Source: Pseudomonadota bacterium (GTDB lineage Bacteria > Pseudomonadota > Gammaproteobacteria > Burkholderiales > Casimicrobiaceae). From it: a stretch of DNA of 43,699 nt. Made by a program: the position numbers and the translations under genes. Below are positions 1 to 7,454 of this stretch, one piece after another (within the stretch, counting starts at the first letter, position 1; every line of letters begins with the position of its first letter). The stretch lies in assembly GCA_018241765.1 (NCBI GenBank), contig JAFEDD010000023.1, forward strand, positions 1 to 43,699, given 5' to 3'. Under the pieces are notes generated by a model. That model was not told the origin of the DNA. It worked only from the letters and a program-made list of their open reading frames with translations, and did not search any database.

Positions 1-78
1 CGGCAGTAGAGCGAGACGGCCAGCATCTATGAGAAGCAGATTTGCGCGAGCCGAGAAACGTGGCTGCGCTATCGCTTC

Positions 79-378
79 GTGGAAGCCTCGAACCCTTGCG
101 CATTGACGCAGCCGCAGGTACTCAACGAAAAGAGCCTCGAGTATCTCGCTTCTTTTGACATGGGGTCGGTGCTCCAATGCAAGGGTGATGACGCAGCCTG
201 CGTGCTCACGGCGGTGCAGGCGAGGCTCAAAACGTACCACGAGCGGCAAAGCCGATGTAGCGACAAGCGCCGCGAATGCGCACTTGGGGTGCTCGGCACC
301 GAAGCACTGCTCATGGGCGCGCTGATGCCCCCCACGCAAGCCTGCGTGGACGGAAAGTACGTGGAGGCGGTGAAGTAG
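79..378 (+). CDS. Unrecognised cysteine-rich protein, possibly a decayed fragment
   Basis: I do not recognise this 99-residue product. It has several cysteines (NPCAL, LQCKG, AACVL, SRCSD, RECAL, QACVDG), suggesting an exported or disulfide-containing protein. The frame is open back to an in-frame TAG at 7-9, and the translation between 10 and 78 (including an ICASRETW stretch) looks equally coding-like but has no ATG, GTG or TTG start. The only start is GTG at 79, with no clear Shine-Dalgarno sequence. It could therefore be the 3' remnant of a longer gene broken by the stop at 7-9, or a gene whose start lies outside the window in another frame. There is no operon context: the gene downstream is convergent. 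Confidence 0.35.
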   Translation: MEASNPCALTQPQVLNEKSLEYLASFDMGSVLQCKGDDAACVLTAVQARLKTYHERQSRCSDKRRECALGVLGTEALLMGALMPPTQACVDGKYVEAVK

Positions 379-452
379 GCGCGACCTGTCACGCGAAAAC
401 ATCCAAAAGACTCGCAACACTCACGCTGCAGATTTCGCCGTCACGGCGCCCG

Positions 453-466
453 TTTTCCGCGGAAAA
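453..466. other. 14-bp perfect palindrome TTTTCCGCGGAAAA
   Basis: A perfect 14-bp palindrome lies just outside the left end of palindromic element copy A, in the gap between the edge ORF and the dadA-like gene. It could extend the element's secondary structure or be a chance site. No function is assigned. Confidence 0.4.
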
Positions 467-473
467 TTCCAAG

Positions 474-589
474 CAACTTTTCACTGAAATGACGTCCATG
501 ACAGGCTTGGAGCGTTGTTTTGCTCGAAGTCGACTTTTGGCGAAATGGCACGCCAAGCCCGTCATGGACGCCATTTTCCGAAAAAGTTG
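474..589. repeat. ~117-bp imperfect palindromic element, copy A
   Basis: Two 58-nt arms meet exactly at GTCGAC (529-534). Both outer ends read CAACTTTT going inward, and both arms contain CGTCCATGAC then GGCTTGG at equivalent positions. By hand alignment about 42 of 58 arm positions pair. Related copies lie at 19591-19707 and 27511-27627. This copy starts 58 bp beyond the stop codon of the minus-strand dadA-like gene, matching the spacing of the other two. As RNA it would fold into a very long hairpin, so it may act as a 3' structure or be a non-autonomous mobile palindrome. The rest of the 379-647 gap shows no gene. Confidence 0.8.
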
Positions 590-647
590 TTGCTGAAATG
601 GACGAGAAAATGGGCGCCGGACGCGGCTTCGCGCGGCGTATGCGCCA

Positions 648-1910
648 TCACAGCCGTTGCATGTCCGCGAGCGGGAAGGAGGGCGTGCGCCCGCCGATGA
701 GGTCGGCGACGATGCGCCCCGAGCCGCAGCACATCGTCCAGCCGATGTGGCCCTGGCCGCAGTTCCAGTAGAGCCTCTCGTGCTGCGGATCGCGCTGCAG
801 GATCGGCAGCGACGACGGCGTCATCGGCCGCTGGCAGGCCCAGCGCTCGACGCCCGCGTGCGGCCAGTCGAGTGCGCCGGGGAACAGCCGTTCGAAATGC
901 TCGCGATGGTGCGCGAAGTCGGCGTCGCCGAACGCGTTCTGCTGCCCGCGAAACACGGCGCCGGTGGTGAGCCGCATGACCGCGTTGGCGCCTTCTCCGA
1001 GCGGGCACCAGGCGACGAGCGAATCTTCGCAAATGCCGCCGCGCGTCGGCGCGCGCGCGGCGTCGCGCAACGGCACCGTCAACGAATGGCCCTGAACCGG
1101 ATAGATCGGCACCCGTCGGCCGATGCCGTGCGCAAAGGCCGGCGTGGCTGGTCCGAGCGCCACGACGAAGGCATCGGCCGATAGCGGCGCTCCGTTGGCG
1201 CGAATCGCGAGCCGACCGCGCTCGATGGACGCCTCGACGCGCTCGCCGAAGCGCAGCCGAAGCGCCCGCTCGTCGCGCGCGGCCAGCCATCGCGCCAGCG
1301 CCCGCGTGAAGGCGCGCGAATCGCCCTGCGCGTCGGTTGCGGCATAGCTCGCACCGATGATCGGCGAGGCGGCGAGCGCGCCTTCCAGCGCGATCGCCTC
1401 GTCGCGCGACAGCAACCGCAGCTCGCAGCCGTGCGCCGCCACGGTCGCTGCCCGCGCACGCGCCGCCTCGGCCGTGGCCGCGCTCTGAAACGGATAGAGC
1501 AGCCCGTCGCGGCGATAGTCGCAGGTGACGCCGGTGGCAGCGAGCGTCGCTTCCAGTTCATGCTGGCAAAACCGCGCAAAGCCGAGCTTGGCCGCCGAAA
1601 GCCGTGCGAACTCCGCCGCGTTGCAGTAGCGCAGAAATTCACGCCCCCAGCGCCACAGCGGCGGGTCGAACCAACGCTCGACGCGAAGCGCGCCGCCGCG
1701 ACCGCGCGCGGCCTGCATCAGCGTGCCGCGCACGGCCGGATTGGGCCACGGCAGCGCGCGCGAGGCGGCGATCAGCCCGGCATTGGCGTAGCTCGTCACG
1801 CCCGCTGCCTCGGGCAGCGCGTCGATCAGCTCCACCTCGTGCCCGTCGCGCCACAGGTAATACGCCGAGGCGACGCCGATCAGACCGGCGCCGAGGATGC
1901 TGATCTTCAT
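648..1910 (-). CDS. dadA: FAD-dependent D-amino acid dehydrogenase (DadA-like)
   Basis: This 420-residue protein belongs to the DAO family of FAD-dependent oxidoreductases and most resembles the small subunit of D-amino acid dehydrogenase, which deaminates D-amino acids to 2-oxo acids and passes electrons to the respiratory chain. The N-terminus has a Rossmann dinucleotide fold (GAGLIGVASAYYL, residues 7-19), followed by the acidic ribose-binding segment VELID. Near the C-terminus, RPMTPSSLPIL and NCGQGHIGWTMCCGSG match the conserved DadA substrate and FAD end. The length fits the family (about 410-435). ATG at 1910 sits 30 bp beyond the xthA stop, so it is probably last in the operon. Assignment to dadA rather than another DAO paralogue is by similarity only. 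Confidence 0.82.
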   Translation of the reverse strand: MKISILGAGLIGVASAYYLWRDGHEVELIDALPEAAGVTSYANAGLIAASRALPWPNPAVRGTLMQAARGRGGALRVERWFDPPLWRWGREFLRYCNAAEFARLSAAKLGFARFCQHELEATLAATGVTCDYRRDGLLYPFQSAATAEAARARAATVAAHGCELRLLSRDEAIALEGALAASPIIGASYAATDAQGDSRAFTRALARWLAARDERALRLRFGERVEASIERGRLAIRANGAPLSADAFVVALGPATPAFAHGIGRRVPIYPVQGHSLTVPLRDAARAPTRGGICEDSLVAWCPLGEGANAVMRLTTGAVFRGQQNAFGDADFAHHREHFERLFPGALDWPHAGVERWACQRPMTPSSLPILQRDPQHERLYWNCGQGHIGWTMCCGSGRIVADLIGGRTPSFPLADMQRL

Positions 1911-1940
1911 GGCGTATGCAGGATGCGGCTGCCGCCGCGC

Positions 1941-2726
1941 TCAGCGCGCGAAGCGCGCCGTCACCGGCGCATGGTCCGAGGGCCGATTCTCGGCGTTGCC
2001 CTTGCGCTCGTTGCGGTCGATGACGCACGACAGGCAGGTCTCGGCCAATGCCGGCGTGGCGAGGATGTGATCGATGCGCAGGCCGTGGTTCTTCGGGAAG
2101 GCCAGCATGCGGTAATCCCACCAGCTGAAGGTGTTCGGCGGCTGCGGAAAACGGCGGAAGCAGTCGACGAGCCCGAGCGCGAGCCAATGCTGGAACACGG
2201 CGCGCTCGGCGTCCGTGCACAGCACCTGCCCCGCCCACGCCGCCGCGTCGTGCACGTCGGCGTCCGTCGGCGCGATGTTGAAGTCGCCGACCACGACCAG
2301 CCGTTCATGGCGCGCGATTTCATCGGCCAGCCACGCGCTGACGGCATCGAGCCAGCGCAGCTTGTAGGCGAACTTGTCGCTGCCCACGGCCTGACCGTTG
2401 ACCACGTAGAGGTTGATGATGCGCGTGTCGCCCAGCGTGGCGGCGATCGCGCGGCTTTGCTCGTCGGCAAAGCCGGGCACACCGAGCACGACATCGCTGA
2501 ACTCGGGCCGTGTCTGCCGCGCGAGGATGGCGACGCCGTTGTAGGTTTTCTGTCCGAACGCGATGGCGCGGTAGCCGAGCGCCGCGAAGCGCTCATGCGG
2601 AAATTTCGCCGTCTCGAGTTTCAGCTCCTGAAGGCACAGCACATCGCTTTGCTGTGCCGAGAGCCACGCCTCGGTGCGATCGAGCCGCGCCGTCAGCGAA
2701 TTGACGTTCCAGGTGGTGATCTGCAC
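1941..2726 (-). CDS. xthA: Exodeoxyribonuclease III (AP endonuclease)
   Basis: The 261-residue protein is a Mg-dependent exonuclease and AP endonuclease of the EEP superfamily, acting in base-excision repair. Catalytic motifs appear in order: WNVNSL (residues 6-11), CLQELKLE with the metal-binding Glu, the substrate Tyr region NLYVVNGQAVGSDKF, GDFNIAPTDADVHD, RIDHILAT and the C-terminal SDHAPV catalytic His. Length matches the E. coli family. The start is GTG at 2726 (protein reads M/V-QITTWN), 15 bp beyond the DUF4124-protein stop, consistent with co-transcription. Confidence 0.93.
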   Translation of the reverse strand: MQITTWNVNSLTARLDRTEAWLSAQQSDVLCLQELKLETAKFPHERFAALGYRAIAFGQKTYNGVAILARQTRPEFSDVVLGVPGFADEQSRAIAATLGDTRIINLYVVNGQAVGSDKFAYKLRWLDAVSAWLADEIARHERLVVVGDFNIAPTDADVHDAAAWAGQVLCTDAERAVFQHWLALGLVDCFRRFPQPPNTFSWWDYRMLAFPKNHGLRIDHILATPALAETCLSCVIDRNERKGNAENRPSDHAPVTARFAR

Positions 2727-2741
2727 GAACCGGGCGGCAGC

Positions 2742-3344
2742 TCAGCTCGCCTTCTTCGCGGGCGGCGGCGTGCCGCCGGGTTCGACCGGCGCGGCCGGAG
2801 GCGTGCCCTCCTTCTTCGGCTGATCCTGTCCGACGACCACCGGTTTCGGCTTGGCGAAGGCCGGTGTCCTCGGGTAGCCCGCCGCATCGAGCGCCGCGGC
2901 CCAGCTCGCCTCGCTCCAGCCCGACAGGCGCTTCTCGCCCACGCGCAGCACCGGCACCACCTCGCCGCCCGTTTCATCCTTGAACTTCTTGTTCAGGTCG
3001 AGGTTGCGGGTCGGGTCGACCTGCGTGTGCGGAATGCCGCGCTTGTTCAGATAGTCACGCGCGCCGTCGCAGGCAGGGCCACACTCGCTGACGTACAGCG
3101 TGACGGGGTTCTTGCGCTGCGCGTCCGCGGTGAGCAGCGGCAGCTCGTTGTTCTGAATGGAACTGCCGGCCATGCTGCGCTGCTGCACATCCTTCGCATT
3201 GGCTGGCGGCGGCTGGTCGGAATACTGCACCCGGCCGTTGGCATCGACCCAGCGATAAACCGACTGGGCGGAGGCAAGGCCGGCGCACAAAAGCGCCGCG
3301 CAGGACGCGACGAGGAGGGGGCGGGTTGCATTCGGGCGGATCAT
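2742..3344 (-). CDS. DUF4124/glutaredoxin-like exported protein
   Basis: A 200-residue secreted protein. The start is ATG at 3344, preceded by GGAG at good spacing. A signal peptide (RPLLVASCAALLCAGLASAQ) leads into a DUF4124 domain (VYRWVDANGRVQYSDQPPP), then a glutaredoxin/thioredoxin-like region with VTLYVSECGPACDGARDYL as a CxxxC-type centre and VVPVLRVGEKRLSGWSE, which carries the cis-Pro loop typical of glutaredoxins. The tail is low-complexity Pro/Lys/Ala. DUF4124-glutaredoxin fusions are common in betaproteobacterial periplasms, but their substrate is unknown. The CGPAC spacing (three residues between cysteines) is unusual for a redox CxxC and may alter activity. Confidence 0.8.
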   Translation of the reverse strand: MIRPNATRPLLVASCAALLCAGLASAQSVYRWVDANGRVQYSDQPPPANAKDVQQRSMAGSSIQNNELPLLTADAQRKNPVTLYVSECGPACDGARDYLNKRGIPHTQVDPTRNLDLNKKFKDETGGEVVPVLRVGEKRLSGWSEASWAAALDAAGYPRTPAFAKPKPVVVGQDQPKKEGTPPAAPVEPGGTPPPAKKAS

Positions 3345-3440
3345 GACGGTGTCTCCAGAGTGATTCCGGTCTATCGGGCGCGGCCGGGCCGCGTTCCGAC
3401 AACGACCGCCCATCCCCTTTTGTTTACCGACTTATTCTGA

Positions 3441-5486
3441 CTATCGTGCGGGTGGGCTGACCATGCCATTGTGCCGCAAAAGCGCATCCACGGTGGGTTC
3501 GCGGCCGCGAAAGGCGACGAAATTGCTCATCGCATCGCGGCTGCCGCCACGGCCGAGCACCTCGCGCCGGAAGGCAGCGCCGACCACCGGCGAGAGCACG
3601 CCTTCTTCCTCGAAACGCGCGTAGGCATCGGCGGAGAGCACCTCGGCCCACTTGTAGCTGTAGTAGCCCGCCGCGTACCCGCCGCCGAACACATGGGCGA
3701 ACGACCACGGCATGCGGTTGTAGGCGGGCGGGTCGAGCAGCGACACCTCGGCGCGCACCTCGGCGAGCAGCGCCAGCAGCCCGGCGCGCTCCGCCGTGTG
3801 GGCTTCGGCGTGCAGGCGCATGTCGAAGAGCGCGAACTCCATCTGCCGCAGCGTGCCGAGGCCCGCCTGAAAGTTCTTCGCCGCAAGCATGCGATCGAAG
3901 AGTGCGCGCGGCAGCGCCTCACCGCTGTCGACGTGCTGCGTCATGTGCGACAGCACCTCCCACTCCCAACAGTAGTTCTCCATGAACTGACTGGGCAATT
4001 CGACGGCGTCCCATTCGACATGCCCGAAGCCCGAGATGCCGAGCGTGCCGACCTCCGTCAGCAGCAGATGCAGGCCGTGCCCGAACTCGTGAAACAGCGT
4101 GATCACGTCGTCGTGCGAGAAGAGCGCCGGCTTGCCGCCCACCGGCGCCGGGAAATTGCAGGTCAGATACGCCACCGGCGTCTGCGCGCGGCCATGGCGC
4201 ACACGGCGATCGCGCGCCGAGTCGGCCCACGCGCCACCGCGCTTGTTCTCGCGCGCATAAAGGTCCATGTAGAACTCGCCGATGCGCTGCCCCGCGCCAT
4301 CGAGCACCACGAAGAAACGCACATCGGCGTGCCACGTGGATGCCTTCTCCTCGACGATGCGCACCGAGTAGAGCTGCTCGACGACGCGAAAGAGCCCCGC
4401 CAGCACGCGCGGCTCGGGGAAGTACTGCCGCACCTCCTCGTCGCTGAAGGCATAGCGCCGTTCGCGCAGTTTTTCCGAGGCATAGGCGACATCGGGCGAG
4501 CGCAGCGTGTCGATGCCGAGCTCCGTCGCCGCGAAGGCACGCAGCTCGGCCAGATCGCGCTCGGCGAACGGCCGCGCGCGGCGCGCGATGTCGCGGATGA
4601 AGTCGAGCACCTGCGCCGTCGACTTCGCCATCTTGCGCACCAGCGACACCTCGGCATAGTTGGCGTACCCGAGCAACGCCGCCTCCTCGGCGCGCAACGC
4701 CATGATGCGCGCGATGCGTCCGCCGTTGTCGAAGCGCGCGTCGCCCTCGTCGCTCGCCCGCGTCGTGTAGCCGCGATACATCGTCTCGCGCAGCGCGGCG
4801 CTCTGCGCGTACTGCATCACCGGCACGTAACACGGCGCTTGCAGCGTGAGCCGCGCCATGCCCTCGGGCAGCCCTGCCGCCGCCGCTTTCGCCTTCGCGG
4901 TGGCGATGACGTCGGCGGGCACGCCGGCCAGTTCGCCGAGCGCCACGTCGTGCGTCCACGCGTTGGTGGCATCGAGCACGTTGTCCTCGAACTTCGTCTG
5001 CTCCTCGGCCAGCTCTTCCTGCAACGCCGCGAAGCGTTCGCGCGCGGCGCCTTCGAGCTCGACGCCGCTCAGCCGGAAGTCGGTCAACTCGTGCGAGAGC
5101 AGCGCGCGCTGCTCGGCGTCGAGTGCCGCGCCGTCTTCGGCGAGACTGCGGTAGCGCTCGAACAGCGCCCGATCGAGGCCAAGCTCGGTGAATAACTGCG
5201 TGACCTTGGGCAACGCGGCGTTGTGCGCGTCGCGCAGTTCGGGGTGGCTGATGACGGCGTTCAAGTGCCCGACGATGCCCCACGCGCGGCTCAGCCGCTC
5301 GGTCGCATCCTGCAGCGGCGCCACCACGGCGTCCCAGCTCACGGCTTCGCGCTGATGGATGGCGGCCACCACGGCGCGCGCCTCGGCGATCAAGCGATCG
5401 ATGGCCGGCGCCACGTGTTCGGCGCGCACTTCCGCAAAGCGGGGCAGGCCGGAGAAATCGAGAAGGGGATTGTTGCTGTCGTTCAT
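3441..5486 (-). CDS. prlC: Oligopeptidase A (M3 family zinc metallopeptidase)
   Basis: This 681-residue cytosolic metallopeptidase degrades short peptides and cleaved signal peptides. The zinc motif HEFGHGLH is at residues 466-473 (HExxH), followed by ELPSQFMENYCWEWE, which supplies the third-ligand Glu. The all-helical M3 N-terminal region and the C-terminal segment AYNRMPWSFAHVFGGGYAAGYYSY, typical of oligopeptidase A/Dcp, are both present. Length equals E. coli OpdA (680). It starts at ATG 5486, 42 bp from the murU stop, and is probably transcribed with amgK-murU. A 96-bp gap separates it from the next gene. Confidence 0.93.
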   Translation of the reverse strand: MNDSNNPLLDFSGLPRFAEVRAEHVAPAIDRLIAEARAVVAAIHQREAVSWDAVVAPLQDATERLSRAWGIVGHLNAVISHPELRDAHNAALPKVTQLFTELGLDRALFERYRSLAEDGAALDAEQRALLSHELTDFRLSGVELEGAARERFAALQEELAEEQTKFEDNVLDATNAWTHDVALGELAGVPADVIATAKAKAAAAGLPEGMARLTLQAPCYVPVMQYAQSAALRETMYRGYTTRASDEGDARFDNGGRIARIMALRAEEAALLGYANYAEVSLVRKMAKSTAQVLDFIRDIARRARPFAERDLAELRAFAATELGIDTLRSPDVAYASEKLRERRYAFSDEEVRQYFPEPRVLAGLFRVVEQLYSVRIVEEKASTWHADVRFFVVLDGAGQRIGEFYMDLYARENKRGGAWADSARDRRVRHGRAQTPVAYLTCNFPAPVGGKPALFSHDDVITLFHEFGHGLHLLLTEVGTLGISGFGHVEWDAVELPSQFMENYCWEWEVLSHMTQHVDSGEALPRALFDRMLAAKNFQAGLGTLRQMEFALFDMRLHAEAHTAERAGLLALLAEVRAEVSLLDPPAYNRMPWSFAHVFGGGYAAGYYSYKWAEVLSADAYARFEEEGVLSPVVGAAFRREVLGRGGSRDAMSNFVAFRGREPTVDALLRHNGMVSPPAR

Positions 5487-5528
5487 GAAGGTTTCGTTCG
5501 TGGAAGGAGGGCCGGCGCGCTCGGCGCG

Positions 5529-6245
5529 TCAGTCGATACGGGTGCCGGGCCCGCGCTCGCCGTTCAGCGCAAGGACATCGGCGATCGTCGTGACGTTGCG
5601 CCAAAGGCCGTGATGCACCGCGCCGCTGACGACGCCTGCCGCCACCCATTCACGGTAATGCGGCAGCAGCCGAAAGCGCGTGCCGCGTGGCCACGCCCGA
5701 CATGTCGCGCTCGAAAGCACCGCGATGTTGGCAAGCGTCCGCCGCGGCTCGCCCTCGTGCACGCGACCGCTGCCCGGCGCAAATCCGGGTGGCACGGCAT
5801 CCTCGGTCAGTGCGAATTCGCCGCCCGGCTCACCGGGCGTCGGCGGCACCAACACGAAATGGGCGCGCGCGGCACCGTTTTCAATGGCCTGCGCCGCCGG
5901 CAGCAGATGCGCATAGTCAAAATCGGAATGAATGTCGGCGCTGACCAGAATCACCGAAGACGTGCGAAAGTGCGCGCTCGCCGTGGCCACGCCGCCGCCG
6001 GATTCGAGCGGCTCGGCTTCCACCGAATAGACGATCTCGCAGCCGAAGCGCGTGCCGTCGCCCAGCGCCTCGCGCAGCGCTTGCGCCCGATAGCTCAGGT
6101 TGATGACGATGCGGCGCACCCCGATCGCCGCCAGCGCCTCGATGTGGTGCACGATCAGCGGCGCGCCGCGCACGACGACGAGCGGCTTCGGCAGCGCATC
6201 GGTCAGCGGTCGCATGCGCTCGCCGCGTCCGGCGGCGAGGATCAT
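5529..6245 (-). CDS. murU: N-acetylmuramate alpha-1-phosphate uridylyltransferase
   Basis: A 238-residue nucleotidyltransferase of the sugar-phosphate family. The N-terminus MILAAGRGERMRPLTDALPK is the NTP-binding loop. The metal-site Asp lies in SADIHSDFDYAHL. MurU converts MurNAc-1-phosphate plus UTP to UDP-MurNAc in the peptidoglycan salvage pathway that bypasses fosfomycin-sensitive MurA, known from Pseudomonas putida. The adjacent kinase amgK (17-bp gap) provides its substrate, and this pairing supports MurU over a generic sugar nucleotidyltransferase. An upstream extension to 6539 is open but overlaps amgK, so ATG 6245 is chosen because it begins the conserved motif. Confidence 0.88.
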   Translation of the reverse strand: MILAAGRGERMRPLTDALPKPLVVVRGAPLIVHHIEALAAIGVRRIVINLSYRAQALREALGDGTRFGCEIVYSVEAEPLESGGGVATASAHFRTSSVILVSADIHSDFDYAHLLPAAQAIENGAARAHFVLVPPTPGEPGGEFALTEDAVPPGFAPGSGRVHEGEPRRTLANIAVLSSATCRAWPRGTRFRLLPHYREWVAAGVVSGAVHHGLWRNVTTIADVLALNGERGPGTRID

Positions 6246-6262
6246 GGCATCGGGCGCTGTCC

Positions 6263-7309
6263 TCAAAACGTGTAACCCGTCTGCGCCGTCACGCCCTCGA
6301 TGCGGTCGCACAGCGCGCCGAGCGGCGCCAGCGCCTGATAGCGGCGCGCGGCGTGGCGCACGTAGCCGATGAAGCGGGGCGTATCGGCGAGGTAATGCGG
6401 CTTGCCGTCGCGATAGTTGATGCGCGCGAAGATGCCGAGCACCTTCAGGTGCCGCTGCGCCGCCATCCATTCCAGTTCGCGGTAGAACTCCGCGAAGTCC
6501 TCGCGCACCGGCAGGCCCGCCTTGCGCGCCGCAGCCCAATAGCGGGCGACGTAGTCGAGGATTTCCGGCTCCTCCAGCGTGAAGAAGGCGTCGCGCATCA
6601 ACGAGGCGAGGTCATAGGTGATCGGGCCGACCACCGCGTCCTGATGATCGAGCACGCCGGGGTTGCCGTTGCTCGTGCGCATCAGGTTGCGCGGCATGTA
6701 GTCGCGGTGCACGAGCACGCTGGGTTGCGCCAGCGCGCTCGCGATCAGCAGGCCATAGATGCGCTCCAGCGCGTTTTTCTCGTCGTCGCCGAGTTCGAGC
6801 GCGCAGTGGCGGCCGAGGTACCACTCGGGGAAGAGGTCGATCTCGCGCCGCAGCAGCGCGGCATCGTAGCGGCCGAGGGCGGTGTGCGCCGCCGCCGGGT
6901 CGATCTGCTGCAACGTGACGAGTGCCGCGATGGCATCGTGAAAGAGCGAGGCGCGGGTCACGGCATCGGCGGCGGTCAGCGCGTTGAGGTAGGTCGTCTC
7001 GCCGAGATCGGTCAGCAGCAGCAGGCCGCGCGCCTCGTCGGCCGCGAGCACGGCAGGCACCTGAATGTTGCCGCTCGCGAGCAGGCGACCGACGTTCAGG
7101 AACGGACGCACATCCTCCTTGGGCGGCGGCGCGTCCATGACGATGGCGGTCGCGCCGTTGCCGTCGCGCACGCGGAAATAGCGCCGAAAGCTCGCATCGG
7201 CCGAAGCCGGTTCGATCGAAGTCCAGCGCCCGTCGAGCGTGGCGAGCCAGCGCTCCGCCTCCGGCAGGCGGGTGTCGTCGGGCGTCGGGGCGAGATGGAT
7301 TCGTTGCAT
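6263..7309 (-). CDS. amgK: N-acetylmuramate/N-acetylglucosamine kinase AmgK
   Basis: A 348-residue aminoglycoside-phosphotransferase-fold kinase. It phosphorylates the anomeric carbon of MurNAc (and GlcNAc) for cell-wall recycling. The catalytic loop VLVHRDYMPRNLM is near residue 200, followed by the metal-binding GVLDHQDAVVGPITYD. The N-terminal SADASFRRYFRV and AIVMDAPPPKEDVRPF are characteristic of this APH subgroup. It is divergent from lptD, an arrangement known from pseudomonads. It starts at ATG 7309 and shares a 145-bp divergent promoter region with lptD. Confidence 0.88.
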   Translation of the reverse strand: MQRIHLAPTPDDTRLPEAERWLATLDGRWTSIEPASADASFRRYFRVRDGNGATAIVMDAPPPKEDVRPFLNVGRLLASGNIQVPAVLAADEARGLLLLTDLGETTYLNALTAADAVTRASLFHDAIAALVTLQQIDPAAAHTALGRYDAALLRREIDLFPEWYLGRHCALELGDDEKNALERIYGLLIASALAQPSVLVHRDYMPRNLMRTSNGNPGVLDHQDAVVGPITYDLASLMRDAFFTLEEPEILDYVARYWAAARKAGLPVREDFAEFYRELEWMAAQRHLKVLGIFARINYRDGKPHYLADTPRFIGYVRHAARRYQALAPLGALCDRIEGVTAQTGYTF

Positions 7310-7390
7310 CGATGGGCCGAGGGGTGTGTCGCAGTGCGTGCGGCAACCTGAGCATTACCGACTGCCGCCGCGTAATTCCTTGATTCGTCG

Positions 7391-7410
7391 GCTAAACTTG
7401 AAAGTTTAGC
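7391..7410. promoter_or_regulatory. 9-bp inverted repeat in the amgK/lptD divergent promoter region
   Basis: GCTAAACTT and AAGTTTAGC form a perfect 9-bp dyad with a two-base spacer (GA), about 45 bp upstream of the lptD start and 80 bp from amgK. It is an AT-rich patch in GC-rich surroundings, as expected of an operator or promoter core. I cannot name a regulator. The lptD gene is stress-regulated in some bacteria, but no confident sigma-E hexamers were found. Confidence 0.45.
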
Positions 7411-7454
7411 AATCCGCCTCCGGCCGTCGCGTAGCGCGCGGCAGGGTTCCCTCC

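Noticed and set aside
1431-3440. A 669-residue plus-strand open frame opposite dadA, xthA and the DUF4124 gene
   Set aside because: High-GC antisense shadow; the minus-strand frames carry recognised enzymes.
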